This document shows positions 1 to 10,072 of a DNA stretch of 64,000 nt, one piece after another. Origin of the DNA: an uncultured Lachnospiraceae bacterium (GTDB lineage Bacteria > Bacillota > Clostridia > Lachnospirales > Lachnospiraceae). Location: assembly GCA_934401915.1 (NCBI GenBank), contig CAKRSV010000008.1, forward strand, positions 1-64,000. Reading direction: 5' to 3'. Under the pieces are notes generated by a model, which searched no databases, was not told the origin of the DNA, and saw only the letters and a list, made by a program, of their open reading frames with translations. The stretch's first letter is position 1. Every line of letters begins with the position of its first letter. A program made the translations under genes and the position numbers.

Positions 1-40
1 CGTATAAATGCTGAACTTTTTAGCATTTATCATAGAAAAA

Positions 41-60
41 TCCCACACAAAAGTGCGGGA
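41..60 (-). terminator. hairpin, probable terminator read leftwards
   Basis: Eight-base arms around an AAAA loop, with one G-U type mismatch. On the minus strand the stem is followed at once by five T residues, so it could stop a leftward transcript, or in reverse be part of the end of a gene lying left of the window. Confidence 0.45.
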
Positions 61-78
61 CTTTGTCTACAGTCTGCG

Positions 79-105
79 CAAACATATATTCTGAATATAT
101 GTTTG
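79..105 (+). promoter_or_regulatory. two overlapping LexA-box-like sites upstream of lexA
   Basis: A near-perfect palindrome (78-106, 14-base arms around one base) holds two inward copies of the same element, TGAATATATGTTTG at 92-105 and its mirror at 79-92. Against the Bacillus subtilis SOS consensus CGAACRNRYGTTYG the 92-105 copy matches 12 of 14 positions. It overlaps the -35 hexamer of the best lexA promoter candidate, as expected for autorepression. Because T residues follow (107-111), the palindrome could also act as a terminator for a gene outside the window. Confidence 0.5.
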
Positions 106-131
106 CTTTTTACTTCAGGTTATGTTACACT
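103..131 (+). promoter_or_regulatory. candidate lexA promoter
   Basis: TTGCTT at 103-108 and TACACT at 126-131 are separated by 17 bases. The hexamers are only moderate matches to the sigma-A consensus. The -35 overlaps the LexA-box-like element, which supports the assignment. Confidence 0.4.
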
Positions 132-201
132 GTGAATAGTTATTGATGGACTTACATCTTATGAACAGCTACATTTTTAGCAGGAAAGGAAAGGGAATCG
201 G

Positions 202-819
202 ATGGGATACGGAAAGATCACAGCCAAACAGCAGGAAATACTGGAATATATTAAAGATGAAATTTTAAAGAAAGGATATCCGCCGGCCGTGCGCGAGATC
301 TGTGAAGCCGTGAATCTCAAATCGACTTCCTCCGTGCACTCCCATCTGGAATCACTTGAAAAGAATGGATACATACGCCGTGATCCGACCAAGCCGCGTG
401 CGATCGAGATCTGCGACGACAGCTTTCAGATGATGCGTACAGAGATGGTTTCGCTTCCGGTAGTCGGTCAGGTTGCCGCCGGTCAGCCTATTCTCGCCGA
501 GGAAAATATCGAGAACTATTTTCCGATCCCCGCAGAATACATTCCGAGCGGCGAATCCTACATTCTGCATGTAAAGGGCGACTCCATGATCAACATCGGT
601 ATCCTCAACGGCGATCAGATCCTGGTCAATACCTGTAAAACGGCAAGAAATGGAGATATCGTCGTAGCTCTGATCGATGATTCGGCGACGGTTAAGACTT
701 TCTACAAAGAGGATGGTCATATTCGTCTGCAGCCGGAAAACGACACCATGGATCCCATCATCGTAGACGACTGCCAGATCCTTGGAAGGGTGTTCGGTGT
801 ATTCCGCGTCTTTCGATGA
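202..819 (+). CDS. lexA: SOS transcriptional repressor LexA
   Basis: A 205-residue LexA, the usual length. LexA represses DNA-damage genes and is inactivated by RecA-stimulated self-cleavage. The N-terminal winged helix (about 1-70) is followed by the S24-type latent protease. The cleavage bond is Ala93-Gly94 in VAAGQP, the nucleophile is Ser128 in KGDSM and the general base is Lys165 in ATVKTF, so the protein looks fully active. The start follows a purine-rich AGGAAAGG region. The gene is alone on the plus strand, with a hairpin terminator behind it and SOS-box-like sites in front of it. Confidence 0.97.
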   Translation: MGYGKITAKQQEILEYIKDEILKKGYPPAVREICEAVNLKSTSSVHSHLESLEKNGYIRRDPTKPRAIEICDDSFQMMRTEMVSLPVVGQVAAGQPILAEENIENYFPIPAEYIPSGESYILHVKGDSMINIGILNGDQILVNTCKTARNGDIVVALIDDSATVKTFYKEDGHIRLQPENDTMDPIIVDDCQILGRVFGVFRVFR

Positions 820-835
820 TCTGTCCCTATTGCGC

Positions 836-880
836 AAAAATGGCTTATGACTGCGAAATGCAGCACATAAGCCATTTTTT
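836..880. terminator. bidirectional terminator between lexA and the kinase-like gene
   Basis: AATGGCTTATG at the left pairs with CATAAGCCATT at the right, followed by T residues on both strands. It lies between convergent stop codons at 819 and 906 and can serve both genes. Confidence 0.8.
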
Positions 881-905
881 ATATGATAAGGAATTGTCAA
901 ATCCC

Positions 906-1529
906 TTACTTAAACCGTACATCCATATAGGCGATGATCTCCTTTACACAGCGCTCAAATCCGAGTTTGGAGCTGTCCAGGCACAGGTCGTAATTGCGGG
1001 CGTCCGTCCACTCCAGACCCGTATAATATTTGTGGTAATCTGCCTTTCGCTTGTCGGTCTTCTGGATAAATTTCTCTAATTCTCTGGGGCTGAGACTCTG
1101 TTTCTTCGCAGCCTGCTCCATACAGTACTCATGCGGCGCATGGATGAACACGCTCAGAACATTGTCATAGTCTCTCAGCACATACTCTGCACAGCGGCCG
1201 ACGATAACGCAGGATTCATCCTGTTCTGCCAGCTTTTTGATGATCTCCGCCTGATAGTTGAACAGATTCTCCATGGAGGTGAAATCGTCGCTCTCCGGCG
1301 GAATGAGTTCTCCTTTATAAACGCTGTGAGCGATCTTAAAAAGCTGGGTGCTCTTGATCTTCTCGTCCGCATTGCGGAACAGTTCCTCACTGATCCCGCT
1401 CTCATCGGAAGCCAGCTTGAGCAGTTCCTTGTCATAATAATGAATGTTAAGACGCTCCGCAAGCATCTGCGCTATCGTTCTTCCACCGCTTCCATACTGT
1501 CTTGCAATCGTAATCACCACATTTTTCAT
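906..1529 (-). CDS. cytidylate kinase-like family protein
   Basis: A 207-residue P-loop protein. The N-terminus reads ITIARQYGSGG, the glycine-rich phosphate-binding loop typical of the cytidylate kinase-like family often found in clostridia; the YYDKELL segment follows shortly after. True CMP kinase (Cmk) is a different paralogue, so the substrate is not known. It begins 27 bases after the livF stop and has an AAGGGG ribosome site, so it is probably the last gene of the liv transcript, although no functional link to amino acid transport is evident. Confidence 0.75.
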   Translation of the reverse strand: MKNVVITIARQYGSGGRTIAQMLAERLNIHYYDKELLKLASDESGISEELFRNADEKIKSTQLFKIAHSVYKGELIPPESDDFTSMENLFNYQAEIIKKLAEQDESCVIVGRCAEYVLRDYDNVLSVFIHAPHEYCMEQAAKKQSLSPRELEKFIQKTDKRKADYHKYYTGLEWTDARNYDLCLDSSKLGFERCVKEIIAYMDVRFK

Positions 1530-1555
1530 CAGCTATACCCCTTTCCATTCAATCT

Positions 1556-2266
1556 TTACTCGCCTAAGTAGGCCTTTTTGATCGAATCGTTGTGCAGAAG
1601 ATCATCTGCATCTCCCTCCAGTACGATTTTTCCCGTCTCCAGAACGTATGCGCGATCCGCTATAGACAGCGCTTTCTTCGCATTCTGCTCCACAAGAAGC
1701 ACCGTCGTGCCGCTCGCACTGACACTTTTAATGATATCAAAGATCTCGTTGACGAAGATCGGTGACAGTCCCATGGAGGGTTCATCCATCAGAATGATCT
1801 TCGGATGGGACATCAGAGCTCTTCCCATAGCGAGCATCTGCTGTTCTCCACCGCTGAGCGTTCCCGCCATCTGGTTCTGACGTTCCTGAAGCCTCGGAAA
1901 TCTCTCATAGACCGTCGCAAGCGTCTCCTCATATTCGTTCTTATCTCTGCGGGTATATGCACCCATCTTCAGATTCTGGAGCACGGACAGGTTGGCAAAT
2001 ACACGTCGTCCTTCCGGCACATGCGCCATTCCCATTGATACAATCTTATGCGCCGGCACCTTCGAAATATCCGTCCCTTCAAAAAGGACATGCCCGCTGC
2101 TCGCCTGGAGCAGTCCGGTGATAGTGTGGAGCGTCGTTGTCTTACCCGCTCCGTTGGCGCCGATCAGTGCAATAACCTCTCCTTCGTTTACTTCAAAGGA
2201 AATTCCTTTGATTGCCTGTATCATTCCATAATATACTTCTAAATCCTTTACTTCCAGCATTGCCAT
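1556..2266 (-). CDS. livF: branched-chain amino acid ABC transporter ATP-binding protein LivF
   Basis: A 236-residue ABC ATPase of the LivF type; it works on the inner face of the membrane and powers uptake of leucine, isoleucine and valine together with LivG. The Walker A motif is GANGAGKTT, the signature is LSGGEQQ and the Walker B is ILMDEPS. The C-terminus ends in KKAYLGE, typical of LivF. The start is preceded by GGAGGGG. It lies 14 bases after livG and is the last transporter gene of the operon. Confidence 0.95.
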   Translation of the reverse strand: MAMLEVKDLEVYYGMIQAIKGISFEVNEGEVIALIGANGAGKTTTLHTITGLLQASSGHVLFEGTDISKVPAHKIVSMGMAHVPEGRRVFANLSVLQNLKMGAYTRRDKNEYEETLATVYERFPRLQERQNQMAGTLSGGEQQMLAMGRALMSHPKIILMDEPSMGLSPIFVNEIFDIIKSVSASGTTVLLVEQNAKKALSIADRAYVLETGKIVLEGDADDLLHNDSIKKAYLGE

Positions 2267-2280
2267 CGCGGCATCCCCTC

Positions 2281-3042
2281 CTATTCACCCAGATAGGCCG
2301 TTATGACCTCCGGATTGTTCAGCACCTCGCTTGTCTCTCCCTGCGCGAGCACCCTTCCAAAATTCAGAACGGTCAGCTCTTCACAGATTCCCGAAACAAG
2401 TTTCATATCATGTTCGATGAGCAGGATCGTCATATCAAAATTATCTCTCACAAACCGTATGGTGTCCATCAGCTCCTGCGTCTCGTTCGGATTCATACCG
2501 GCAGCCGGCTCGTCCAGCAAAAGCAGCTTGGGTTCTGTCGCAAGCGCACGCGCGATCTCCAGCTTACGCTGTTTTCCGTACGGCAGATTGGAAGCAAGGA
2601 AATCTGCCTCCTGATCCAGGTCAAACACCTTCAACAGCTCCATCGCCTTCTCGTTCATCTGCTTCTCCACCCTGTAATAGCTTGGAAGCCGCAGGATACC
2701 CGCCAGCGTCGAATATTTATAATGCTCATGCAGGCCGACCTTTACATTGTCAAGCACCGTCAGATTCTTAAACAGACGGATATTCTGAAATGTTCTGGCA
2801 ATGCCGGCCTTGTTGATCTCTATCGTTTTCAGTCCGGTGATCTTCGTGCCATCCAGCGTGATAACGCCTTCATCCGGCTTGTATACGCCGGTCAGAAGGT
2901 TGAACACCGTAGTCTTGCCCGCTCCGTTCGGCCCGATCAGACCGTAGAGCTGTCCCTTTTTGATCGATATATGAAAATTGTCTACTGCGTGCAATCCACC
3001 GAAGGAAATGCTCAGGTCATGTACATCCAATAAAACTGACAT
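2281..3042 (-). CDS. livG: branched-chain amino acid ABC transporter ATP-binding protein LivG
   Basis: A 253-residue ABC ATPase. Walker A is GPNGAGKTT, Walker B is LLLDEPAAGMNP, and the insert ITGLKTIEINKAGIARTFQN is the hallmark of LivG relative to LivF. The usual LSGGQ signature is replaced by LPYGKQRKLEIAR, which is normal for LivG. It pairs with LivF under the LivH-LivM permease. The gene follows livM by a single base and has an AAGGAGGT ribosome site. Confidence 0.95.
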   Translation of the reverse strand: MSVLLDVHDLSISFGGLHAVDNFHISIKKGQLYGLIGPNGAGKTTVFNLLTGVYKPDEGVITLDGTKITGLKTIEINKAGIARTFQNIRLFKNLTVLDNVKVGLHEHYKYSTLAGILRLPSYYRVEKQMNEKAMELLKVFDLDQEADFLASNLPYGKQRKLEIARALATEPKLLLLDEPAAGMNPNETQELMDTIRFVRDNFDMTILLIEHDMKLVSGICEELTVLNFGRVLAQGETSEVLNNPEVITAYLGE

Positions 3043-3043
3043 C

Positions 3044-4108
3044 TTACGCTACCTCCTTTGCCTTCTTCTGACGAAAAAGTTTCTTGATGGAATGCTGCTT
3101 TCTCCAGTTTATGAGCTTCGGACTCCAGTTGAACAGCATCATCACGATCAATACCACCGCATAGATCAGCATACGGTAATCGTTGAGTCCACGGAGCAGC
3201 TCCGGCAGCAAAGTGAGCACCACCGCGGAAATGATCGATCCACGTATATTTCCGATCCCTCCAAGTACGACAAAGACAAGGATCGTGATCGACATATTGT
3301 AGCCGAAGTTTTTGGGCGTCGCCATCAGACTGTTCAGATTGTGTGAGTAGAGAACTCCCGCAATACCTGCCAGTGCCGCTGAAATGGAAAATGCCATCAG
3401 CTTATATTTTGTGATATGGATACCAACAGACTCCGCAGCGATCAGATTGTCACGGATCGACATGATCGCACGCCCGTCTCTGGACTTGATCAGGTTCAGA
3501 ACGATGAACAGGGTAAGCAGGATCAGCACAAATCCCACGGTAAAGTTTGCATCCTTGGGCGTTCCGGTGATTCCCTGCGCACCATTGATGATCAGCAGCC
3601 CGTCCGGCTCCATGTTCAACGATGCCGCATCCTTCATCGATACGTGGATGCCGTTTGCATCCTTACCTACATACAGAACATTGATAAAGTTCTTGATGAT
3701 CTCGCCAAATGCCAGCGTCACGATCGCAAGGTAATCTCCCTTGAGTCGGAGTACCGGCATGCCGATCAAAAAGCCGATCACACCTGCACTGACCGCACCG
3801 ATCAGTATCGCCAGGGTAAAGCGCAGCGGCGCAGCCGTGATCACCGTCTCCGTACATTTGGAAAAGAAAGCGCCCGTAAACGCCCCGACGCACATAAATC
3901 CGGCGTGACCAAGACTGAGCTCTCCTAAGATACCGACCGTCAGATTCAGCGAGACAGCCAGAATGACATACACGCAAAGCGGTACGAGCAGTCCCTTCAT
4001 CAGACTGGAAATGCTGCCGGTCGCGATCATGATCTGCACCACCAGAAAGGCAACTACTACGATCGCATACGTTATCAGTTTTTCGCGAAATTCTTTCGTC
4101 ATCTTCAT
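3044..4108 (-). CDS. livM: branched-chain amino acid ABC transporter permease LivM
   Basis: A 354-residue integral membrane permease with about nine hydrophobic segments and the conserved GHAGFMCVGAF motif. It forms the channel with LivH. I chose the ATG at 4108 because AAGGGGG stands 8 bases before it; a longer reading from 4150 would overlap livH by 29 bases and has no comparable ribosome site. The C-terminus is basic (KLFRQKKAKEVA) and should be cytoplasmic. Confidence 0.93.
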   Translation of the reverse strand: MKMTKEFREKLITYAIVVVAFLVVQIMIATGSISSLMKGLLVPLCVYVILAVSLNLTVGILGELSLGHAGFMCVGAFTGAFFSKCTETVITAAPLRFTLAILIGAVSAGVIGFLIGMPVLRLKGDYLAIVTLAFGEIIKNFINVLYVGKDANGIHVSMKDAASLNMEPDGLLIINGAQGITGTPKDANFTVGFVLILLTLFIVLNLIKSRDGRAIMSIRDNLIAAESVGIHITKYKLMAFSISAALAGIAGVLYSHNLNSLMATPKNFGYNMSITILVFVVLGGIGNIRGSIISAVVLTLLPELLRGLNDYRMLIYAVVLIVMMLFNWSPKLINWRKQHSIKKLFRQKKAKEVA

Positions 4109-4121
4109 GATAAATTCCCCC

Positions 4122-5006
4122 TTAAACCTTTTCCTGTATCTTCTTGCCAAGAATACCGGTAGGCTTCACAAGAAGAACCAAAATCAGCATCAGGAACACA
4201 ATCGCGTCGGAAAGCTGGGAGGAAATATATGCCTTGCTGAGGATCTCGATGATCCCCAGGATAATACCGCCGATAAATGCGCCCGGAATCGATCCGATCC
4301 CGCCAAATACAGCAGCCACAAACGCTTTGATACCGGGCATTGATCCCGTGTAGGGCGTCAGCGCCGGATACGAAGAACACAGCAGCATACCCGCGATCGC
4401 CGCCAGCGCCGAACCGATCGCAAAAGTTAAGGAAATGGTTCCGTTTACATTGATTCCCATAAGCTGGGCAGCGCCCTTATCCTCCGATACGGCGAGCATG
4501 GCCTGTCCTGCTTTTGTCTTATTCACAAAAAGAGTCAGCGCGATCATGATGATGATACAGGAAATGATCGTCACGATCGTTTCTCCGGTGATCACAATCT
4601 GTCCATCTGCAAGGGATATTGAACCGATGGATACCACAGAGGTAAATGCCTTCGTGTTCGCTCCAAAGATCAGCAGAGCGACATTCTGTAAAAAGTAGCT
4701 CACGCCGATCGCCGTGATCAGCACCACCAGCGAGGAGGATGCCTGTCTCAGCGGACGGTATGCGATCGCCTCTATGGCAACGCCGAGCACCGTACACAGG
4801 ATCACTGACAGCAGGATCCCGGCAAGCGGCGGCAGCCCCGCCATGCTCACGGCGGCGAAGATCGTATAGGCTCCGACCATAATGACATCTCCATGTGCGA
4901 AATTCAGCATTTTTGCAATACCATACACCATCGTATATCCAAGCGCTATAATGGCATAAACACTTCCCAGACTGATTCCGTTAATAAGGTAAGAAATAAA
5001 ACTCAT
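4122..5006 (-). CDS. livH: branched-chain amino acid ABC transporter permease LivH
   Basis: A 294-residue permease with about eight membrane spans. The motif MLNFAHGDVIMVGAY near residue 33 is diagnostic for LivH. Length is normal for the family. It is the first gene after the livK terminator and is followed by livM after 13 bases. The ribosome site AAAGGA lies rather far (about 13 bases) from the ATG. Confidence 0.94.
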   Translation of the reverse strand: MSFISYLINGISLGSVYAIIALGYTMVYGIAKMLNFAHGDVIMVGAYTIFAAVSMAGLPPLAGILLSVILCTVLGVAIEAIAYRPLRQASSSLVVLITAIGVSYFLQNVALLIFGANTKAFTSVVSIGSISLADGQIVITGETIVTIISCIIIMIALTLFVNKTKAGQAMLAVSEDKGAAQLMGINVNGTISLTFAIGSALAAIAGMLLCSSYPALTPYTGSMPGIKAFVAAVFGGIGSIPGAFIGGIILGIIEILSKAYISSQLSDAIVFLMLILVLLVKPTGILGKKIQEKV

Positions 5007-5140
5007 GACACAACCATGTCCTTTCTATCCTTGTGTGTATACAAGTATAATCATAAAAGTAAAAAACATCTGAATAATTATAGCAGAAAACGCCCTCCTA
5101 TGGCAAGTAGTAACACTCGCAATTTCCATAAAATGCATCT

Positions 5141-5174
5141 AAAAAAGCGGGAACTGATCCTTCAGTTCCCGCTT
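5141..5174 (-). terminator. terminator between livK and livH
   Basis: Perfect 13-base arms (5145-5157 and 5162-5174) around a four-base loop, followed on the minus strand by TTTTTT. It lies 36 bases beyond the livK stop. Partial read-through would give more binding protein than permease, a common arrangement in ABC uptake operons (inference). Confidence 0.85.
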
Positions 5175-5209
5175 CCTCGCATTTTCTTATTCTTTAAATG
5201 TTCTGTTTC

Positions 5210-6379
5210 CTACTGAACTAATGCGTAAGCGCCGTTCTTGATCTCCATAGCCTTAGGAGCTTTGTTGACCGTGCCGTCTGCACTCCAGCTCATGGACTCA
5301 CCAGTCAGTCCGTCGTAGGTGATCTCCTGCATAGCTGCTTTGAGCTTGTCGCAAAGATCGGTTACGCTGTCCGCAGGTGTTGCGCCGCACTTCTCAGCTG
5401 CAGTCTTTACAACGTAAACTGCATCGTAAGCGTCTGCCGCGAACTGGTTCGGAGTCTCGCCGTAAGCAGCCTCATAAGCGGATACGAACTTCTGTGTTGC
5501 GTCGTCCTTCGCATCTGCTGCGAAAGGTGTCAGAAGCATAACGCCCTCTGCGAGGTTCTGATCGAAGTTCTCAACGCCAAGGATACCGTCAAGACCGTCG
5601 CATCCGAAGAACTTCGGAGCATATCCCATCGAGTCAGCCTGCTTCAGGATCAGGGAAGCTTCAGAATAGTAGATCGGAAGGAATACCAGATCTGCTCCTG
5701 CTTCCTGCGCTTTTGCAAGCTGTACGGAGAAGTCTGTCTTGTTATCTGCTGTGAACGCCTCTTCCGAAACAATCTCAAAGCTCTGGCTTGCAGCCTCTTC
5801 CTTGAACTTTGCAAAGATACCGGAAGAATATACATCCGAGCTGTCATAGATCACAGCTGCCTTTGTCGCTACATTGTTCTGTCCGATATAGTCTGCCGCA
5901 CCGACACCCTGGTTCGGATCGGTAAAGCATACCTGGAAAACATTCTCATTGCCGTTGATACAGTCTACAGAAGATCCGGAAGGAGTGATCTGGAAAAGAT
6001 TGTCGTTCTGGGATTCTGCTGCTACTGCAACACAGCATCCGCTGGTAACGGCTCCGACCAGAATGTCCATGCCCCAGTCCTTTAAGGTGTTGTAAGCGTT
6101 GACGGACTTCTCATTGTCCATCTCGTCATCCTGGAAGTTATACTCGATCTGGTATCCGTTGATACCGCCTGCCTCGTTGATCTCCTTGATCGCAAGCTCT
6201 GCACCGTTCTTTACTGCCTGGCCATAGATCGCAGCACCGCCGGTAACCGGTCCGATTCCACCGATCTTAAAGGTATCTCCACCAGAAGCAGATTCCGTGC
6301 TTGCACTGTTGCTTCCACAGCCTGCCAGCAATGACATGGTCATTGCGACAGCAAGTGTCATACTGATCATTTTTTTCAT
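5210..6379 (-). CDS. livK: branched-chain amino acid ABC transporter substrate-binding lipoprotein
   Basis: A 389-residue extracellular solute receptor of the periplasmic-binding-protein type 1 fold (Leu/Ile/Val family). A lipoprotein signal ends in LLAGCGS, so the mature protein is anchored through that cysteine. The segment FKIGGIGPVTGGAAIYGQ begins the ligand-binding domain, and the acidic VNAYNTLKD region fits the family. The start at 6379 has GAGGAGG ahead of it; the upstream methionine at 6403 would spoil the signal peptide. It has its own strong promoter and terminator. Confidence 0.94.
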   Translation of the reverse strand: MKKMISMTLAVAMTMSLLAGCGSNSASTESASGGDTFKIGGIGPVTGGAAIYGQAVKNGAELAIKEINEAGGINGYQIEYNFQDDEMDNEKSVNAYNTLKDWGMDILVGAVTSGCCVAVAAESQNDNLFQITPSGSSVDCINGNENVFQVCFTDPNQGVGAADYIGQNNVATKAAVIYDSSDVYSSGIFAKFKEEAASQSFEIVSEEAFTADNKTDFSVQLAKAQEAGADLVFLPIYYSEASLILKQADSMGYAPKFFGCDGLDGILGVENFDQNLAEGVMLLTPFAADAKDDATQKFVSAYEAAYGETPNQFAADAYDAVYVVKTAAEKCGATPADSVTDLCDKLKAAMQEITYDGLTGESMSWSADGTVNKAPKAMEIKNGAYALVQ

Positions 6380-6454
6380 AATAACGTCCTCCTCAAAAAA
6401 CAAATAATATCTGTTTCCACATATCCCTTTGTTTTTAATTTTTGTTCAAAAGTT

Positions 6455-6483
6455 ATCCTATCCTAAATTCCTGTTATTGTCAA
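6455..6483 (-). promoter_or_regulatory. livK promoter
   Basis: TTGACA (6478-6483) and TAGGAT (6455-6460) with 17-base spacing, read leftwards. It begins the liv transcript about 70 bases before the livK start. Confidence 0.7.
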
Positions 6484-6539
6484 TTATAAATATACAAAAA
6501 CCGGGGAAAATATACATTGGGCGAAAGGAGGTAAATAAC

Positions 6540-6758
6540 ATGAATCATAAAGCCTTAGATTGTACTGCTTTGACGATAGCGATTATCGGTGCTATTAACT
6601 GGGGATTGATCGGTCTTTTTTCCTTTGATCTGGTAGCCTTTATTTTTGGAAATCTTTCCTGGATCTCAAGAATCATCTATGCACTGGTCGGCATCTGTGG
6701 TGTATATCTTATCACTTTCTATATGTATGCTGGCGGACGCAGCGAGGAAGAATCCTGA
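6540..6758 (+). CDS. DUF378 family small membrane protein
   Basis: A 72-residue protein with two membrane spans (about 10-35 and 43-64) and the family motif INWGLIGLFSFDLVA. DUF378 proteins such as Bacillus YuzA have no proven function. The start is the ATG at 6540, directly behind the strong ribosome site AAAGGAGGT; the upstream in-frame codons belong to the leader. It is a single gene, divergent from livK. Confidence 0.88.
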   Translation: MNHKALDCTALTIAIIGAINWGLIGLFSFDLVAFIFGNLSWISRIIYALVGICGVYLITFYMYAGGRSEEES

Positions 6759-6772
6759 CCTTTGTGAAAATG

Positions 6773-6804
6773 TAAAAAAAAAGGAGCTTGGACATACAAG
6801 CTCC
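6773..6804 (-). terminator. terminator of the rsfS transcript
   Basis: GGAGCTTG and CAAGCTCC around a six-base loop, followed on the minus strand by nine or ten T residues. It lies 14 bases after the rsfS stop and ends the ribosome-related gene group. Confidence 0.85.
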
Positions 6805-6817
6805 CTACATACTATTT

Positions 6818-7192
6818 TTATGCTTCCCGAAGCTGCGTCGCCTCGATCTGCTTTCCGTCTCTCCAGATCCTTTCCAGATCATAAAAAAGACGATTCTCCT
6901 TGTCAAAAAGATGGATCAGCAGATCTCCGAAATCCAGGAGAATCCAGTTGGCATTCTCATATCCCTCGCTGCTTTTCATCGGATATCCCGCCTTTCCAAG
7001 CCGCTCTTCGATCTCGTCCGCAAACGCCTGGATCTGATTGCGGTTATTTCCGCTGGCGATGATAAAGTAATCTGCAACCACCGAAACTTCGCGGATGTCG
7101 ATAATGCGGATATCCTCTGCCTTTTTATCTTCCAGCGCATCGACAGCGAGCGCCGCCATCTCTCTTATCTTTTCAATCGTCAGTTCCGCCAT
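6818..7192 (-). CDS. rsfS: ribosome silencing factor RsfS
   Basis: A 124-residue RsfS (Iojap/YbeB) protein, which binds ribosomal protein L14 and blocks subunit joining when nutrients are short. The family core is clear: DYFIIASGNNRNQI, the GYENANWILLDFGDLLIHLF segment and the flanking YDLERIW. The ribosome site GGAGG lies inside the last codons of yqeK, so the two genes are translationally close. It is the last gene of the nadD-yqeK-rsfS run, as in many Firmicutes. Confidence 0.96.
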   Translation of the reverse strand: MAELTIEKIREMAALAVDALEDKKAEDIRIIDIREVSVVADYFIIASGNNRNQIQAFADEIEERLGKAGYPMKSSEGYENANWILLDFGDLLIHLFDKENRLFYDLERIWRDGKQIEATQLREA

Positions 7193-7194
7193 GG

Positions 7195-7770
7195 TTATCT
7201 TCCTCCATAATAAAAATCATACGTTTCCTGCGTCATGGGGTCCACAACGCTGTCTATGCTCTTTAAATAAAACAGCGTATCCTTCAGGATCATGAGCAGC
7301 GCCTTGTCTATCTCTTCAAAGGCAGCCTTTCTTATCCTGGGAAGATTCGGATCCTGCTTTCTTCCCGGTTCGATAAAATCTGCAATATAGATGATCTTCT
7401 CAAGCGCCGACATTCCCGGCCGCCCCGTCGTGTGGCTCTGGATCGCGAGCAGCACCTCTTCATCCTGGATATCGTACTCTTTCTCAGCCAGGTAGGCGCC
7501 GACCTTGGCGTGAAGCAGTCCTGGATTTGCCCGTTCCGCCTCGCTGATTGGAATGTTATTTTTTTCACAGATAGAGATTCGCTTCTCGTCCGACATACAC
7601 TTTGCGCAGTCATGCAAAAGTCCTGCGATCTCCGCCTTTTGCACATCCTCTCCGTGCACCATGGCAAGACAGGCAGCCGTATATGCGACGCCGAGCGTAT
7701 GCTCATACCGGTGCGCATCCAGCTCCTTCTCCATCTTTTTTCTTATCTTCTTCACATCTGCCGTCTTCAC
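7195..7770 (-). CDS. yqeK: HD-domain phosphohydrolase YqeK (diadenosine tetraphosphatase type)
   Basis: A HD hydrolase of the YqeK family, whose members split Ap4A symmetrically. The metal-binding residues are the H of HRYEHTLG, the pair in LLHDCAK and the later D of IIYIADFIEPG. I place the start at the GTG at 7770 because GGGAGGT lies 8 bases before it and the resulting 191 residues match the family. A longer reading from the ATG at 7842 overlaps the nadD stop and would add 24 residues with no homology I recognise. It is followed directly by rsfS. Confidence 0.9.
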   Translation of the reverse strand: MKTADVKKIRKKMEKELDAHRYEHTLGVAYTAACLAMVHGEDVQKAEIAGLLHDCAKCMSDEKRISICEKNNIPISEAERANPGLLHAKVGAYLAEKEYDIQDEEVLLAIQSHTTGRPGMSALEKIIYIADFIEPGRKQDPNLPRIRKAAFEEIDKALLMILKDTLFYLKSIDSVVDPMTQETYDFYYGGR

Positions 7771-7835
7771 AGCTGCCTTACCTCCCGATGTGTTGTATAA
7801 CCTGTCATCCCTGCTGTTCTTTCCCGGCAAGGGAA

Positions 7836-8471
7836 CTACCATAGATAGAGATGATGGCTTGTCAGATATTCGTAAGCCTTTTCCGCAAGCATATATCTCA
7901 CGCTCCGGTGCGCCCTGATGCGCTCGCGGATCTCCGAGGATGAGATATCGATCCTTCTTTCCGGCATCAGCTCTATCTCTCCGCCGTACCTTCGCCGCAG
8001 TTCATCTGCCTTGGCGAGCAGAACAGACTCCTGCCACTCTCCGCGGCTTGCGACCAGGATCCGGCAGTTCTCAAGGATCTTCTCCGGATTTCTCCACCGT
8101 TCCATAGCCATCAGACTGTCCGCTCCCATCAAAAATGACCACGAAACCTGCGGATGCTTCTCCCTGAGCCGCAGCATCGTCTCATACGTGTATGTCCTGC
8201 CTGGCCGCTCTGTCTCCATGGCCGAAACCATGAGAAGGGGATTATTCTCGATCGACAGCTCGATCAGACGGATCCGCGTCTGCGCATCCAGTATCTCTGC
8301 CTGATCTTTCATGTAGGAATTTCCGCTCGGCATCAGGATCACTTTCTGCAGTCCGAACTGGTCTGCGGCAGTCTGCGCCGTCAGCAGATGTCCCATATGA
8401 AAGGGATTGAACGTACCTCCATATACCGCTATCTTTCCTGTCAGCTCTTGTCCGTTATCTTGGAAGTTCAA
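7836..8471 (-). CDS. nadD: nicotinate-nucleotide adenylyltransferase NadD
   Basis: NadD joins nicotinate mononucleotide to AMP in NAD synthesis. The nucleotidyltransferase motif GGTFNPFHMGHLL is near the N-terminus, and SSSEIRERI near the end is the second family motif. No ATG lies near the expected start. Two options are a TTG at 8471 (with AAGGA about 11 bases before it, and overlap with yhbY by 17 bases) and a CTG at 8444, which would place the motif exactly as in Bacillus NadD. I use the TTG; the gene itself is certain, the start is not. Confidence 0.9.
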   Translation of the reverse strand: MNFQDNGQELTGKIAVYGGTFNPFHMGHLLTAQTAADQFGLQKVILMPSGNSYMKDQAEILDAQTRIRLIELSIENNPLLMVSAMETERPGRTYTYETMLRLREKHPQVSWSFLMGADSLMAMERWRNPEKILENCRILVASRGEWQESVLLAKADELRRRYGGEIELMPERRIDISSSEIRERIRAHRSVRYMLAEKAYEYLTSHHLYLW

Positions 8472-8745
8472 TTTTCTTATGATCCTTATTTTCTTTGTAT
8501 AATACGATCTTCTTGCCGATGATCTGAACGACCTGCGATCCGGTTCTCTCCGCAAGCATCTCTGCCATCTGCCACGGGTCATCCATACAGTTCTTCAGCA
8601 CCGCGAGCTTGATCAGTTCTTTCTTATTAAATGCCTCTCTTACCGCCTCGGTCACCTCCGGTGTCAGACCGGATTTTCCAATCTGAAAAACCGGTTCCAG
8701 AGTCATGGCAAGTCCCTTTAAATATGCGCGCTGTTTGCTTGTCAT
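8455..8745 (-). CDS. yhbY: YhbY family RNA-binding (CRM domain) protein
   Basis: A 96-residue single CRM domain. The conserved GKSGLTPEV loop and GNCM/KNCMDDP-type region identify it. YhbY binds the pre-50S ribosomal particle and is thought to help its assembly. The C-terminus is extended by a few charged residues (KENKDHKKIELPR). It sits between obgE and nadD, a conserved order in clostridia, and overlaps the start of nadD. Confidence 0.95.
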   Translation of the reverse strand: MTSKQRAYLKGLAMTLEPVFQIGKSGLTPEVTEAVREAFNKKELIKLAVLKNCMDDPWQMAEMLAERTGSQVVQIIGKKIVLYKENKDHKKIELPR

Positions 8746-8760
8746 CCGGCGTGCCTCCTT

Positions 8761-10065
<1,305 letters not shown>

Positions 10066-10072
10066 TCACACA

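Noticed and set aside
4109..4150. Longer livM start at 4150
   Set aside because: It lies inside livH and lacks the ribosome site that precedes the ATG at 4108.
7771..7842. Longer yqeK start at 7842
   Set aside because: It would add 24 unsupported residues and overlap the nadD stop; the GTG at 7770 has a strong ribosome site and gives the family length.
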